A stretch of 64,000 bases of DNA from Pedobacter zeaxanthinifaciens (GTDB lineage: Bacteria > Bacteroidota > Bacteroidia > Sphingobacteriales > Sphingobacteriaceae). A program made the position numbers and the translations under genes. This document shows positions 33,957 through 43,734 of the stretch, piece after piece (positions within the stretch are counted from its first letter, which is position 1; each line of letters begins with the position of its first letter). The stretch spans positions 1-64,000 of the forward strand of contig NZ_QMHP01000013.1 in assembly GCF_003313335.1 (NCBI RefSeq), given 5' to 3'. Below the pieces are notes generated by a model. That model saw only the letters and a program-made list of their open reading frames with translations. It was not told the origin of the DNA and ran no database searches.

Positions 33957-34692
33957 GGAATTGTATTTTACCACCTAAGACACCCAAGAACATCTTAGTT
34001 ATGGTGCGTATGTTTACTTGAGTGAACTAAGGTGACTCAGGTGGTTAATTTAAATCGATTTGCATAAATAGTTGAGTAGGAATCTATTTTACCACCTAAG
34101 ACACCTAAGAGCATCTTAGTTGTGGTATGTATGCTATTTGAGCGGACTAAGGTGGCTCACGTGGTTAATTTTGAACCGATATTGCATAAATAGTTGAGTA
34201 GGAATAGTCTAATTTACCACCTAAGGCACTTAAGCACATCTTAGTTATGGTATGTATGCTACTTGAGTGGACTAAGGTGGCTCAGGTGGTTAATTTAAAC
34301 CGATATTGTATAAATAATTGAGTAGGAATAGTCTATTTCACCACCTAAGACACCTAAGAGCATCTTAGTTTTTGTATGTATGCTACTTGAGTGGACTAAG
34401 GTGACTCAGGTGGTTAATTTAAATCGATATTGTATAAATAATTGAGCAGGAATTGTATTTTACCACCTAAGACACCTAAGCACATCTTAGTTATGGTATG
34501 TATGCTACTTGAGTGGACTAAGGTGGCTCAGATGGTTAATTTTAAACCGATATTGTATAAATAATTGAGCAGGAATTGTATTTTACCACCTAAGACACCT
34601 AAGCACATCTTAGTTATGGTATGTATGCTACTTGAGTGGACTAAGGTGGCTCAGGTGGTTAATTTTAAACCGATATGTATAAATAATTGAGC
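33957..34692. repeat. Tandem array of six ~123-bp hairpin units
   Basis: Each unit starts with CCACCTAAG, at 33971, 34092, 34217, 34341, 34463 and 34586 (periods 121, 125, 124, 122, 123). Within a unit ACCACCTAAGACACCTAAG pairs with a near-complement CTAAGGTGGCTCAGGTGGT at 16 of 19 positions, giving a long hairpin of about 85 bases. The remaining ~38 bases (AATTTAAACCGATATTG..., ending TTGTATTTT) are a conserved spacer. There is no open frame and no unique spacer, so it is not a CRISPR. It fills almost the entire 800-base gap after the SPFH gene. Confidence 0.95.
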
Positions 34693-34740
34693 TTTGGGGT
34701 TTTAGACGGTAAAACGTGTAAACTGCTAATTATCAACCGG

Positions 34741-35241
34741 CTACAAATCTATCCTTAAATTGATCGTCTCAACCGCTTTGGCTTCATCGCCCGTTGGTGA
34801 AATATTATAAGCACGTAGGATAAACTGATCGGAGTTAATGATTTCCAGTTCTGTACGCCAGCCCCAAGGTTCGGGCATTTCAGCGCTACCATACTGACCG
34901 GTAACTGAAAATCCGTTGCGGGTTTCCACGCCTTCCGAAAACATAATGCCGGTACCCATGTGGAAACTATCGATCCAACTGCACACACATTTATTATTGG
35001 CTAAATCGAAGCCCCAAACCATTAAACCTTCGTGAGTTTTTCCGTTGATGATACCACGATATTCATAACGGATGAACCGCTTGTTGAGCAAGGCAATAAT
35101 TTTACTACTGGTTGGTGATTCATCGGCCAATACATCTTTTTCAAACCAAGTGCGTGTACGGCCATCCCAGTTGCCTACTAAACTTAGCAGCCTCAAGTGC
35201 GGGCCGCCTTCTTTTGAAATATCTAATTTACTCTTGCTCAT
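34741..35241 (-). CDS. DUF1579-like protein (166 aa)
   Basis: Soluble beta-rich protein with the pattern LVGNWDGRTRTWFE near residue 20 and GLMVWGFDLANNKCVCSWIDSFHMG in the middle, both typical of DUF1579 lipocalin-like proteins. The end has repeated Trp (PWGWRTELEI). No signal peptide. Function unknown; the fold is thought to bind small hydrophobic ligands, which is inference for this protein. Confidence 0.85.
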   Translation of the reverse strand: MSKSKLDISKEGGPHLRLLSLVGNWDGRTRTWFEKDVLADESPTSSKIIALLNKRFIRYEYRGIINGKTHEGLMVWGFDLANNKCVCSWIDSFHMGTGIMFSEGVETRNGFSVTGQYGSAEMPEPWGWRTELEIINSDQFILRAYNISPTGDEAKAVETINLRIDL

Positions 35242-35371
35242 TAACCTAAGATAGTGTTTATGTTGGAAAGTTGAAATATTTTGGTTAACTGTTGAAATTG
35301 TTTAATTGAAGATTATAAGCTACCAGCTGAAAACTTTTTACTTTTACCTTTTTACTTTTAACTTCGAAGCC

Positions 35372-35938
35372 ATGTCATCACATCATATTGTAAAAGAAAA
35401 GCAGGAGCCTGCCTTGTATATACATGAGTTAGGTAGTTTTAATGAAGAATATTTAGGGCAATTGCTCGAATGGAGTCCAACGGTGGTAGTTTCAGCAGCT
35501 GCTTATGAAAAAGTGGCTTCCTTAGGAATAAAGATAGATGTTGTGGTGGGAGATTTGGCACTAACTCACGAATTACAAGAAAACCTAAAGGTGATCCCGC
35601 AACCGCGGAAAGGGTTGGATGATGCACTAGAATTTTTAGTAAAAGAGCAATATCCAGCGGTAAACGTTATTAGCGAAGTTAGCAAATTTGATGACTTGAC
35701 ATGCTACCTGCCAGATATCAACTTGGTGCTTTTTACAGAACGCAGTAAGCATTATCCTGTAAAAAATGGCTTTAGCGTTTGGAAGCCCGCTGGTACAGTA
35801 TTCTTGATTGATATTATTGCTTATTTCGAGGCCGATAACCTGAGGCAGGAAGAAAGCGGTGACTTTGTGGTGGTGGAAGATGGATTGGTAACCTTCCGCT
35901 TTCAAGTACCTTATTTGTTTATTGGAGAATTACTATAG
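35372..35938 (+). CDS. Thiamine pyrophosphokinase-like protein
   Basis: The start at 35372 (MSSHHIVKEKQEPAL) is preferred; the upstream in-frame extension reads through AT-rich intergenic DNA. VVVSAAAYEKVASLGIKIDVVVGD resembles the TPK substrate region IDxxxGD, and the C-terminal half (GFSVWKPAGTVFLI, GLVTFRFQVPYLFIGELL) has the beta-rich thiamine-binding shape. Several residues expected in the active site differ (GDLALTHELQ instead of GDxDS), so activity is uncertain. Automatic annotations of such proteins as TPK are common; real function unproven. No thiamine genes or THI-box are nearby. Confidence 0.65.
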   Translation: MSSHHIVKEKQEPALYIHELGSFNEEYLGQLLEWSPTVVVSAAAYEKVASLGIKIDVVVGDLALTHELQENLKVIPQPRKGLDDALEFLVKEQYPAVNVISEVSKFDDLTCYLPDINLVLFTERSKHYPVKNGFSVWKPAGTVFLIDIIAYFEADNLRQEESGDFVVVEDGLVTFRFQVPYLFIGELL

Positions 35939-36098
35939 ATAGTATTTAGTAGTTAGATTTTAGTATTTAGACAGCAATTGTGCAGAGAAAAGAAATAAAT
36001 ACTTTTAAACTGTATCCATGGCTTTCAGAAACCTTTTACTTTTTCCTTTCTACTTTTAACTTAAATGATACCTATCCACTAACACCTAAACACTTAAA

Positions 36099-36593
36099 AT
36101 GATATACCTACGAAAAGCTAAAGAAGAAGACTTAGCAATTATTAAAACCTTAGCCGAACAAACTTGGCCAACAGCTTACAGCGATATTATTTCAGCTGAG
36201 CAAATTGATTTTATGCTAGAAAAAATGTACAACCAAGGCGAGTTGCTTGAACAGTTGCGCAATGGGCATACATTTCTTATTGCTTCGGAAATGCATGAAG
36301 ATGTTGGATTTGCTGGGTTTTCGGTAATTGATTCGGAGCAGCGAATTTTTAAACTGCATAAACTTTACGTTTTGCCTAAAATGCATGGCAAAGGAGTTGG
36401 CAAAATCTTAATTAACGAAGTTTTTGATAAGGTAAAAGCCGAAGGTGGAAATTTTTTGCAGCTGAATGTAAATAAAGCTAATAAGGCAAAGGATTTTTAT
36501 GAGAAAGCTAGCTTTTACATCAAATACAGCACTGTATTAGATATTGGTAACGGTTTTTATATGGATGATTATGTAATGGAAAAGGAAATTTAA
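36099..36593 (+). CDS. GNAT family N-acetyltransferase
   Basis: Typical GNAT core: RKAKEEDLAIIKTLAEQTW at the start, the acetyl-CoA loop LPKMHGKGVGKIL (about 89-101), and the final strand region AKDFYEKASFYI. Substrate unknown. It is followed 11 bases later by an exported metallopeptidase-like gene, so they may be cotranscribed. Confidence 0.92.
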   Translation: MIYLRKAKEEDLAIIKTLAEQTWPTAYSDIISAEQIDFMLEKMYNQGELLEQLRNGHTFLIASEMHEDVGFAGFSVIDSEQRIFKLHKLYVLPKMHGKGVGKILINEVFDKVKAEGGNFLQLNVNKANKAKDFYEKASFYIKYSTVLDIGNGFYMDDYVMEKEI

Positions 36594-36604
36594 TTATTAC
36601 GGGA

Positions 36605-37714
36605 ATGAAAAAAATAACGCTTGGTTTGGTTTCTTTAATAATCTTCTCTTTGTCGGCAAAGGCCCAGCTTGACATTAATCCAGGGGTTGATACCACGTCC
36701 TTAATCAACAAAAAAGTAATTGCTTTTTACAGCAACTACATATCAGCTTTTAAAGGTAAAAAGCAACTTCCGGACTATAAGGAATATTGGGGCGAAGACG
36801 ACTGTAAAAAGTATAAAAATCCAGATCCTTCGGTATATGGTATAGGTGGTGATTATCCAACGTATTTAATGGCGGAAAGGAAAACCATCCATTACTTAAA
36901 ACCACTTAAGGATGGCATATTCAATATCAAGATGTTAGGTTCATGGACTGATAGTACAAAGAATAATTCCATTATGTATATCACTAATCAGTTTATTAAA
37001 GTTGAGCCTAATAATAAGATGTATTTCATTCAGCCAATAGCTGTTTATAAAAATAGTTGGAGTGTAAGATCATTTGGGCCAATCACCTATCATTTTCCCA
37101 AGTATCATAAATTTGATGAGAAGAAAGCACAAAACTTAGTAACGCAAATTAAAGATTTGGAACAAAAATGGGAACTGAGCCCAAAGAAGATTACTTACTT
37201 TTTTGCTGATACTTACGATGAAATCCAGTTAATTAGAGGCTTCGATTTTACCATTGGAATGGGTAACGCCGATAAACCTATGGGCATCTCTAATCAGGAT
37301 GATAACCTAGTGTTTTGTGCTGGAAAGGGGGAAGACTACTTTCATGAAGTAGTACATATTTATCTTAACCCGCTACATCCAAAATCACCGCTTAACGAGG
37401 GTTTGGCAGTTTTTTACGGAGGCACATTAGGTAAGCCACTTTCTTGGCATACCGCTAGGCTAAATAATTATTTAAAAACGCACCCGGAAATAGATCTCTC
37501 TAAGCTTGATGATTTTTACTACATGGATAATTATACCAATCCGGGGAGTGCAATCCAGGGAATCATTTGTAATGCGATTTTTAAAAGAGATGGGATGAAG
37601 GGTTTGAAAAGATTGATGACTTACACTTCCATGAATGAAGTTTTTGAGAAGGAATTTAAAATGAATATGAAAGATCTTAATCAAGAGTTACGCAAATTAA
37701 TTGATCAGCAATAA
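36605..37714 (+). CDS. Exported protein with gluzincin-like HExxH motif, family unassigned
   Basis: Signal peptide of about 20 residues (MKKITLGLVSLIIFSLSAKA). The middle has no recognised domain. Residues 247-251 read HEVVH and E265 follows in LNEGLAVFYGG, the HExxH...E spacing of peptidase MA-like gluzincins, so a zinc metallopeptidase is plausible. The C-terminal helices (GMKGLKRLMTYT, NEVFEKEFKMNMKDLNQELRKL) complete a fold with a helical subdomain. Stand-alone or in an operon with the GNAT gene 11 bases upstream. Family-level assignment is not possible by eye. Confidence 0.75.
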   Translation: MKKITLGLVSLIIFSLSAKAQLDINPGVDTTSLINKKVIAFYSNYISAFKGKKQLPDYKEYWGEDDCKKYKNPDPSVYGIGGDYPTYLMAERKTIHYLKPLKDGIFNIKMLGSWTDSTKNNSIMYITNQFIKVEPNNKMYFIQPIAVYKNSWSVRSFGPITYHFPKYHKFDEKKAQNLVTQIKDLEQKWELSPKKITYFFADTYDEIQLIRGFDFTIGMGNADKPMGISNQDDNLVFCAGKGEDYFHEVVHIYLNPLHPKSPLNEGLAVFYGGTLGKPLSWHTARLNNYLKTHPEIDLSKLDDFYYMDNYTNPGSAIQGIICNAIFKRDGMKGLKRLMTYTSMNEVFEKEFKMNMKDLNQELRKLIDQQ

Positions 37715-37749
37715 AAAATGCGTTTTCCAAATGGAGGAAAACGCATTTT
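37715..37749. terminator. Bidirectional intrinsic terminator
   Basis: AAAATGCGTTTTCC (37715-37728) pairs perfectly with GGAAAACGCATTTT (37736-37749) between convergent genes. The left arm overlaps the upstream stop region. Confidence 0.9.
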
Positions 37750-37765
37750 CTATTCACCTTACTGA

Positions 37766-39079
37766 TTACTTCAACTTCGGAATTCGGCTCGGAGTATCAG
37801 CGCCGCTAACAATACTAACCGCACTTTTTGCAATAGCTCTAATCGTCGATAAGATATTTTCTACGTCCAACGAACTGTATTCATCTTTAACAGTGTGGTA
37901 TAATTGATCACTGTCGATTTGATCGGTGCTAATAGTATGTGCTGGAACACCTAATGCCGCTAAAGTTGCATTGTCGCTTCTGTAGAATAAATTCTGTTCC
38001 TTATACGGATCTGGGTGAAAGGTGAACTCTGTTCCGGCAAGGTTTTTCTGTAATATCTTTCCTAAATCAGATTTATCATAGCCTGTAATAAAAGCAGTGT
38101 TTTTACCGAATTTACTGTCTTTTCCAATCATTTCGATATTAAACATAGCTACAACCTCATCTGGATTTAATTTTTCTGAAAAGTACTTAGATCCAAACAT
38201 GCCCATTTCTTCGCCGGTAAAAGCTACAAAGATTAAGGTGCGTTCGTTTTTGTTTAATTTTTTGTAGTACTTGGCCAAAGCAATCACCGCCGAAGTTCCC
38301 GAAGCATCATCATCAGCACCATTCATGATACTGTCGCCATCTTTAGGTTTAACAATGCCCATGTGATCATAGTGCCCTGAAAAAACCACCAGTTCTTTTG
38401 CTTTTGATTTACCCGGAATTACTCCAGCCACATTAAATAAAGGCATTTTGGTTACCGTGTTATTCAGTTCTACTGTAAAACCGTTATTTACGGTTTCTTT
38501 ATCCAACACAAAAACCATTGCTGAATTTTTTTCGCTTTTGATATCCTGCTCGTCGAGTACGGTTTCACTTCCCAACATTCCTTTTACACGTTTAAAAGCA
38601 TCCACAAACTTTACATCAACCAATATCAACTGCTTTTTGCCACTGCGAGCTAATGTTCTAAACTGACTAATGAAATCTTTATTTTCATCAAGTTTAATCC
38701 AGCCATCGCTATTGCTTTGATCGAAAGATAACTTTTCAGATTTATTACCATAAACAATGATATTTTCGCTAGCGATAGCTTGTCCATCAATGGTTACTTT
38801 GGTTGAGGCAGGTTTAAGCTGATACTTGTAAAAAGTTTGGCGATAACCTGTTTGTCCATCCAAAGTTTTCAAACCAATGGCTGCAAATTCTTTTTCTATA
38901 AAAGTGGCAGCTTTATCAATGCCAGGAGTAAATGTTCTACGTCCCTGCATGTCATCGGCACTTAAGGTTTTAATCAAATGATCTACATAATCTTTGGTGA
39001 TTACCTTATCGATGTTCTGAGCATTTGCCGTTAACGACGCAACTGCAGCTATTCCTATGGCGAAAAATGTCTTTTTCAT
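37766..39079 (-). CDS. Exported M28 family peptidase (437 aa)
   Basis: Signal peptide (MKKTFFAIGIAAVASLTANAQ). A PA-type segment covers about 100-220. Zinc motifs: FSGHYDHMG, MNGADDDASGTSAV, AFTGEEMGMFGS, FNIEMIG and a late HTI region in VPAHTISTDQIDSDQLYHTVKDE. The His-Asp...Asp...Glu-Glu order is complete. It is the third M28 gene in the window, and like the others sits without a substrate transporter. It may form an operon with the M61 gene upstream (84-base gap). Confidence 0.94.
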   Translation of the reverse strand: MKKTFFAIGIAAVASLTANAQNIDKVITKDYVDHLIKTLSADDMQGRRTFTPGIDKAATFIEKEFAAIGLKTLDGQTGYRQTFYKYQLKPASTKVTIDGQAIASENIIVYGNKSEKLSFDQSNSDGWIKLDENKDFISQFRTLARSGKKQLILVDVKFVDAFKRVKGMLGSETVLDEQDIKSEKNSAMVFVLDKETVNNGFTVELNNTVTKMPLFNVAGVIPGKSKAKELVVFSGHYDHMGIVKPKDGDSIMNGADDDASGTSAVIALAKYYKKLNKNERTLIFVAFTGEEMGMFGSKYFSEKLNPDEVVAMFNIEMIGKDSKFGKNTAFITGYDKSDLGKILQKNLAGTEFTFHPDPYKEQNLFYRSDNATLAALGVPAHTISTDQIDSDQLYHTVKDEYSSLDVENILSTIRAIAKSAVSIVSGADTPSRIPKLK

Positions 39080-39163
39080 TTTATTAGTATTTATTAATTA
39101 GATTTTAGTGTTTAAATTGTACTTCCTGTAGATTTATACTGATTCCTGTCCACTGATTCCTTA

Positions 39164-40990
39164 CTACTTTATAGCACTTTCCAGCCATTTATCTCTAAAA
39201 GCTTTCATGTCAGCGGTTAATGTTGCTCCGGTATTTTCTATCGGAATTAATTCCAGTTGAGGGTTTTCAATAAAAGTGAGTTTAGTTGTCTTTTCTACTC
39301 CCTTTCGACTAATAACAAGCTCAATTGTTTCACCGGGTTGATGCTTGGCCATTACCGTGTCGAAATCTTTAGCTGATGCAATTGCCATCCCATCAGCTTT
39401 CAAAATCACATCTTCACTATCAATACCTGCATTGTAGGCAGGTGTACCCATTAACGTGGCGCTGGAAACAGCTTTCCCGTCCCTGTCTCGCAATCGGATG
39501 CCGCTATATGCCTTGCCCGCAGCTTCTTTACGTAACACCAAACCCGCTTTTAGCAGTAAGGCAGCGTAATCTTCCTTTTGTGTTGCGTACACATATTTTT
39601 TGAAAAAGTCAGCTGCAAAGCTGGGGTTTTTCGTTAATGCCGCTAAGGTTTTTTGCAGATCAGGAATAGTGTAAGGAATTTCCGTTTTACCATGAGTTTT
39701 CCATAAGGCACGCATGTAATCGTCCAAAGTTAAACTATAGTCGCTACGTAAACGTAAGTCTAATGCTAAAGCTACCGCCGCTCCGTAGGTGTAATATGAA
39801 GTAAAAATGTTTTGCTGATTGGTTTCATCAACTGCTACTCCGGCATCGGCAAATACTGCATACCTGCTTGCTTGTATTGGTGAGAAATTTTTAGCACCTG
39901 GCGAGTTAGTAACGGCGTTCACTAAACCATTAAAAGTTCTGCAACTATTTTCTAACGTGCGAAAGCCGGCCCGCTTTAAAACTAAATTGCCATAATATTG
40001 GGTAAAACCTTCTGCCAGCCACAACTCATCGCTAATGTTAGCTTGCGCAAAATTAAAAGGTTCCAAGGTTTTAGGACGCAAACGTTCTACATTCCAAGAG
40101 TGAAAAAACTCATGTGAAAAAGTGCCTAACAGGTTGCTCTCGTTGCCCGCTATTTTTGGGGTGCGTTGTACAATCACTGTAGAGTTGCGATGCTCCATAC
40201 CATCGCCGGCATAGCTTGGGTGTACGCAATGCAAGAAATAGTAATGCCCGTAATCGAAAGTCGGGAGCTCACCCCAAATTGCCTGTTGCTCTGCCACTAC
40301 TTTCTTTAACATATTCGCATAGTTGAAAACAGTCATTTCATCATCATCGCTATGCGCTATCAAATGGATAGTTTGTGTTTTGCCGGTGCTATTTTTCACT
40401 TCCCAACTAGCAGTTTTACTTGCAGCTATTTCAATGGGACTATCCATAAAGTACTGTAAGTTTTTGGCGTAGTAAATGCCATTTCCCAAGGGCTTCAACT
40501 GCGTGGCTACTTTCCAATCTTTTTGGTTGTTGAAACTTAACTTTACCGTTCGTGGTCGGGCGTCCAATCCTACTGGGAAAGCAAATACAGCCGGAATATT
40601 GAGGTGCGCATGTGCTTCATCAAAACCAGCATAAGTGCCATCAATCCAATTGCCAAAAATCGTGTAGGTGATTTTGATTTTACTTTTTCCTTGTGGGATT
40701 TCATAAACATCGCCAGCTGGCTGTTTTACTGCAATGGGCTTACCCGAAGCATCAAAAGCTTTAAAATTGTATATGTTTTTACCGAACTCGTGTGTAGCAT
40801 ATCTGCCAGGTGACGACCTTGAAAATCTTACTTTTAGAGGCGTGTTGGCAGGTACATTAGGTATCATCATGCTTACCTCTGCTTCATGGTGCACTACATT
40901 GGGAAAACTTACTTCATAACTAATTTCTTGTTGCGCTTTTACAACCGTTGCCGCACCTAGTACTATCGCAACGATAAGGAAATTCTTCAT
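39164..40990 (-). CDS. M61 family glycyl aminopeptidase with C-terminal PDZ domain
   Basis: Signal peptide of about 20 residues. An N-terminal beta domain (about 22-200) precedes the metallopeptidase core with H293-E294-x-x-H297 (SHEFFHSWN) and third ligand E327 (LWLAEGFTQYYG). A PDZ domain follows (about 500-580; GKAYSGIRLRDRDG, YNAGIDSEDVILKADGMAI). This layout is standard for M61 enzymes, which remove N-terminal Gly or Ala. Extracytoplasmic. Confidence 0.95.
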   Translation of the reverse strand: MKNFLIVAIVLGAATVVKAQQEISYEVSFPNVVHHEAEVSMMIPNVPANTPLKVRFSRSSPGRYATHEFGKNIYNFKAFDASGKPIAVKQPAGDVYEIPQGKSKIKITYTIFGNWIDGTYAGFDEAHAHLNIPAVFAFPVGLDARPRTVKLSFNNQKDWKVATQLKPLGNGIYYAKNLQYFMDSPIEIAASKTASWEVKNSTGKTQTIHLIAHSDDDEMTVFNYANMLKKVVAEQQAIWGELPTFDYGHYYFLHCVHPSYAGDGMEHRNSTVIVQRTPKIAGNESNLLGTFSHEFFHSWNVERLRPKTLEPFNFAQANISDELWLAEGFTQYYGNLVLKRAGFRTLENSCRTFNGLVNAVTNSPGAKNFSPIQASRYAVFADAGVAVDETNQQNIFTSYYTYGAAVALALDLRLRSDYSLTLDDYMRALWKTHGKTEIPYTIPDLQKTLAALTKNPSFAADFFKKYVYATQKEDYAALLLKAGLVLRKEAAGKAYSGIRLRDRDGKAVSSATLMGTPAYNAGIDSEDVILKADGMAIASAKDFDTVMAKHQPGETIELVISRKGVEKTTKLTFIENPQLELIPIENTGATLTADMKAFRDKWLESAIK

Positions 40991-41180
40991 CTCTTTTGAT
41001 TTATAGGTTGAAGTTAGTATTTCGCTAATAAATATTCAGATTTGTGAGCATTTTATTACCATTATACTTTGTATAGCATCAGAAAATAACGCAATAACAT
41101 CTTTTTGTAACACATTTGAGATTTGCTTAAACCACTAAAATCTTCTAACTTGAGCCTATCTAACTAACTTATAAGCCAAA

Positions 41181-42914
41181 ATGCAAATCAAAAAACAAAG
41201 TAAACATTACGATGCGGTAATTGTAGGTTCGGGGGCTGGAGGCGGTATGGCGGCATACACCCTTGCAAAAGCAGGTCTTAAAGTATGCATCCTGGAAGCC
41301 GGAGCAATGTATGACCCACAACAAAACATCACCCAATTAAAAAATCCTTGGGAGTCGCCACGTAGGGGAGCTAGTACCAAGTTTCGCCCGTTTGGAGATT
41401 TTGATGCCTGTTATTACGGATGGGATGTAGAAGGAGAACCTTACACCAAAGCACCAGGAACAGAATGGGATTGGTGGCGGGCCCGGATGCTTGGTGGACG
41501 TACAAACCACTGGGGGCGTATTTCTTTGCGTTTTGGCCCTAAAGATTTTAAAAGAAGAAGTATTGATGGCTTAGGCGATGATTGGCCTATAGGTTATGAT
41601 GATGTGAAGCCATTTTATGATAGGGTAGATAAATTGATTGGTATTTTTGGAACAAATGAGGGTTTGGAAAATGATCCCGATGGCTTCTTTTTACCTCCGC
41701 CTAAGCCTCGTTTACATGAGCTTTTCATTAAAAAAGGGGCTGCTATTTCGGGCGTTAAAATCATCCCTTCCAGGTTATCTATCCTTACTAAGAAAATAAA
41801 TGATGATAGGGGTGTGTGTTTCTTTTGCGGACAATGCAATAGGAACTGCAGCATGGCTAAGGCTGATTTTTCATCAACCAATGTATTGATTTACCCAGCC
41901 TTAGCAACTGGAAATATTGACATTATTCCTAATGCGATGGCAAGGGAAGTGCTTACCAACGAGGAAGGTTTAGCTACCGGTGTTTCTTATATCAACAAAG
42001 ATGATATGATGGAATATCAGGTGACTGGACGTACCGTGATTTTGGCGGCAAGTGCCTGTGAGTCATCTCGTTTGTTGCTTAATTCCAAATCAAAGCGCCA
42101 TCCAAATGGTTTGGCTAACAGCAGTGATGTGGTTGGCCGTTATTTACACGATTCAACAGGGGCCTCAATGGGAGGTGTATTGCCTCAACTTTTTGATAGA
42201 AAGCGTTACAATGAAGACGGTGTTGGAGGCATGCATATTTACTCGCCTTGGTGGCTAGATAATAAAAAATTGGATTTCCCTCGTGGTTATCATATTGAAT
42301 ATTGGGGCGGTATGAGCCAGCCTGCCTACGGTTTTGGCGGTGGCATTGAGGGCTTAAATGGTAAGTTTGCGGTTAGAGGCACGCAAAAAGAGGCTGGCGG
42401 TTATGGCAAATCATTAAAAGAAGATTACCGCTATTTTTATGGTGCAAGCGTTGGTATGGCCGGAAGGGGCGAAGCGATTCCTTTGTACGATAACAGGTGC
42501 GAAATAGACCCTAATGTAGTGGATAGGTATGGTATTCCAGTGTTGAAATTCAATGTAAAATGGAGTGAACACGAGATATTGCAGGCTAAACACATGAAGG
42601 AAACTTTTGATGAGATGATGCACAATATGGGTGCAATTGTAACTTGGGGTGGCGATTATAACAAAGCCAATAATTATGGTTTGGAGTCACCGGGTAAAAT
42701 TATCCATGAGGCGGGTACTGCTCGTATGGGTAGTGATCCAAAAACATCTGCACTGAATAAATATAACCAAGCACACGATTGTAAAAATTTGTTTGTAGTG
42801 GATGGCGCTGCTTTCACTTCACAAGCGGATAAAAATATTACATGGACTATCTTAGCACTTTCGATGAGGGCTAGTGAGTACATTATGTCGGAAATGAAAA
42901 AACAAAACTTGTAA
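41181..42914 (+). CDS. GMC family oxidoreductase, flavoprotein subunit
   Basis: Oxidises an alcohol or sugar with FAD. The FAD fold starts with VIVGSGAGGGMAAYTLAKAG; MLGGRTNHWGRI is the GMC signature region; the C-terminal catalytic His is in IIHEAGTARMGSDP and the second His/Asn pair lies in DKNITWTILALS. A Cys-rich stretch VCFFCGQCNRNC (about 213-224) has four Cys in an iron-sulfur-like spacing, seen in relatives of gluconate/glucose dehydrogenases. No cytochrome subunit is nearby. The small subunit gene follows after 3 bases. The flavoprotein itself has no signal peptide and is probably carried out by its partner. Confidence 0.93.
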   Translation: MQIKKQSKHYDAVIVGSGAGGGMAAYTLAKAGLKVCILEAGAMYDPQQNITQLKNPWESPRRGASTKFRPFGDFDACYYGWDVEGEPYTKAPGTEWDWWRARMLGGRTNHWGRISLRFGPKDFKRRSIDGLGDDWPIGYDDVKPFYDRVDKLIGIFGTNEGLENDPDGFFLPPPKPRLHELFIKKGAAISGVKIIPSRLSILTKKINDDRGVCFFCGQCNRNCSMAKADFSSTNVLIYPALATGNIDIIPNAMAREVLTNEEGLATGVSYINKDDMMEYQVTGRTVILAASACESSRLLLNSKSKRHPNGLANSSDVVGRYLHDSTGASMGGVLPQLFDRKRYNEDGVGGMHIYSPWWLDNKKLDFPRGYHIEYWGGMSQPAYGFGGGIEGLNGKFAVRGTQKEAGGYGKSLKEDYRYFYGASVGMAGRGEAIPLYDNRCEIDPNVVDRYGIPVLKFNVKWSEHEILQAKHMKETFDEMMHNMGAIVTWGGDYNKANNYGLESPGKIIHEAGTARMGSDPKTSALNKYNQAHDCKNLFVVDGAAFTSQADKNITWTILALSMRASEYIMSEMKKQNL

Positions 42915-42917
42915 GCG

Positions 42918-43574
42918 ATGAACAGGAGAGAAACCTTAAAATTATTGGGCGTAGGCGCAATTTCGGGAACTGCCTTGGTTGGTAGTAGCAAAGCTCAGGT
43001 ACCTGTACAAAAAGAACAGGAAGATCCAGTATTTAATTACGACAGGGCTAAGGAGGAATTGGCAAGGGAAAAGCAACTGATTGCCCAAGGAAATTTTTTT
43101 ACGAAGGAAGAAATGGCTACCATAACTATTTTGGCAGATATCATTATTCCAAAAGATGAAGTTAGTGGCAGTGCCTCTGATGCCAAAGTACCAGATTTCA
43201 TCGATTTTATTGTGCGTGATATGCCGCAGCATCAAGTTCCTATGCGTGGTGGCTTGCGCTGGGTTGATATGCAGTGTTTGAAACGTTTCGGTAAACCGTT
43301 TAGAGAATGTACCGAAAAGCAGCAAATTGAGTTGGTAGACCTGATCGCTTTTCCAAATAAAGCGCCTAAGGAACTCAGTCAGGGTGTTTCTTTTTTTAAT
43401 AGATTGAGAAATTTGGTAGCTTCCGGTTTTTACACTTCAGAAATTGGCGTGGAAGATTTAGGCTACAAAGGAAATACACCTAACCAGTGGAACGGCGTAC
43501 CTGATGAAGTACTTAAACAATACAATTTATCTTATACTAAAAAGGAGCTAAAAGAGTGCATTAAGTTTGATTAG
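42918..43574 (+). CDS. Gluconate 2-dehydrogenase subunit 3-like, Tat-exported
   Basis: Starts MNRRETLKLLGVGAISGTALVG with a twin-Arg Tat signal, consistent with export of the folded flavoprotein complex. The body has ITILADIIIPKDE and VPDFIDFIVRD, typical of the subunit 3 family that anchors or chaperones GMC dehydrogenases. It overlaps nothing but begins 3 bases after the flavoprotein stop, so the two are made together. Confidence 0.92.
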   Translation: MNRRETLKLLGVGAISGTALVGSSKAQVPVQKEQEDPVFNYDRAKEELAREKQLIAQGNFFTKEEMATITILADIIIPKDEVSGSASDAKVPDFIDFIVRDMPQHQVPMRGGLRWVDMQCLKRFGKPFRECTEKQQIELVDLIAFPNKAPKELSQGVSFFNRLRNLVASGFYTSEIGVEDLGYKGNTPNQWNGVPDEVLKQYNLSYTKKELKECIKFD

Positions 43575-43734
43575 GCAGTAGGGGCTAGTTATCAGTGGTC
43601 AACAAATAGAAATGCAGCTTTTGAAGCTATGGCGAGGTACAGCCCGCTAAGATGGTTCGGAGAAGCAAACTTGTAACAAGAGTAGTTGCCCATTAGCCGT
43701 ATTTTTACTTGTTAGCAGGTGCATTTCAATTAAA

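Noticed and set aside
33957..34692. CRISPR array
   Set aside because: The repeat unit is about 123 bases with a long internal hairpin and the spacers are conserved, not unique; no cas genes are near.
35306..35371. Longer N-terminus for the TPK-like protein
   Set aside because: The 22 extra codons read through AT-rich intergenic sequence; MSSHHIV is the natural start.
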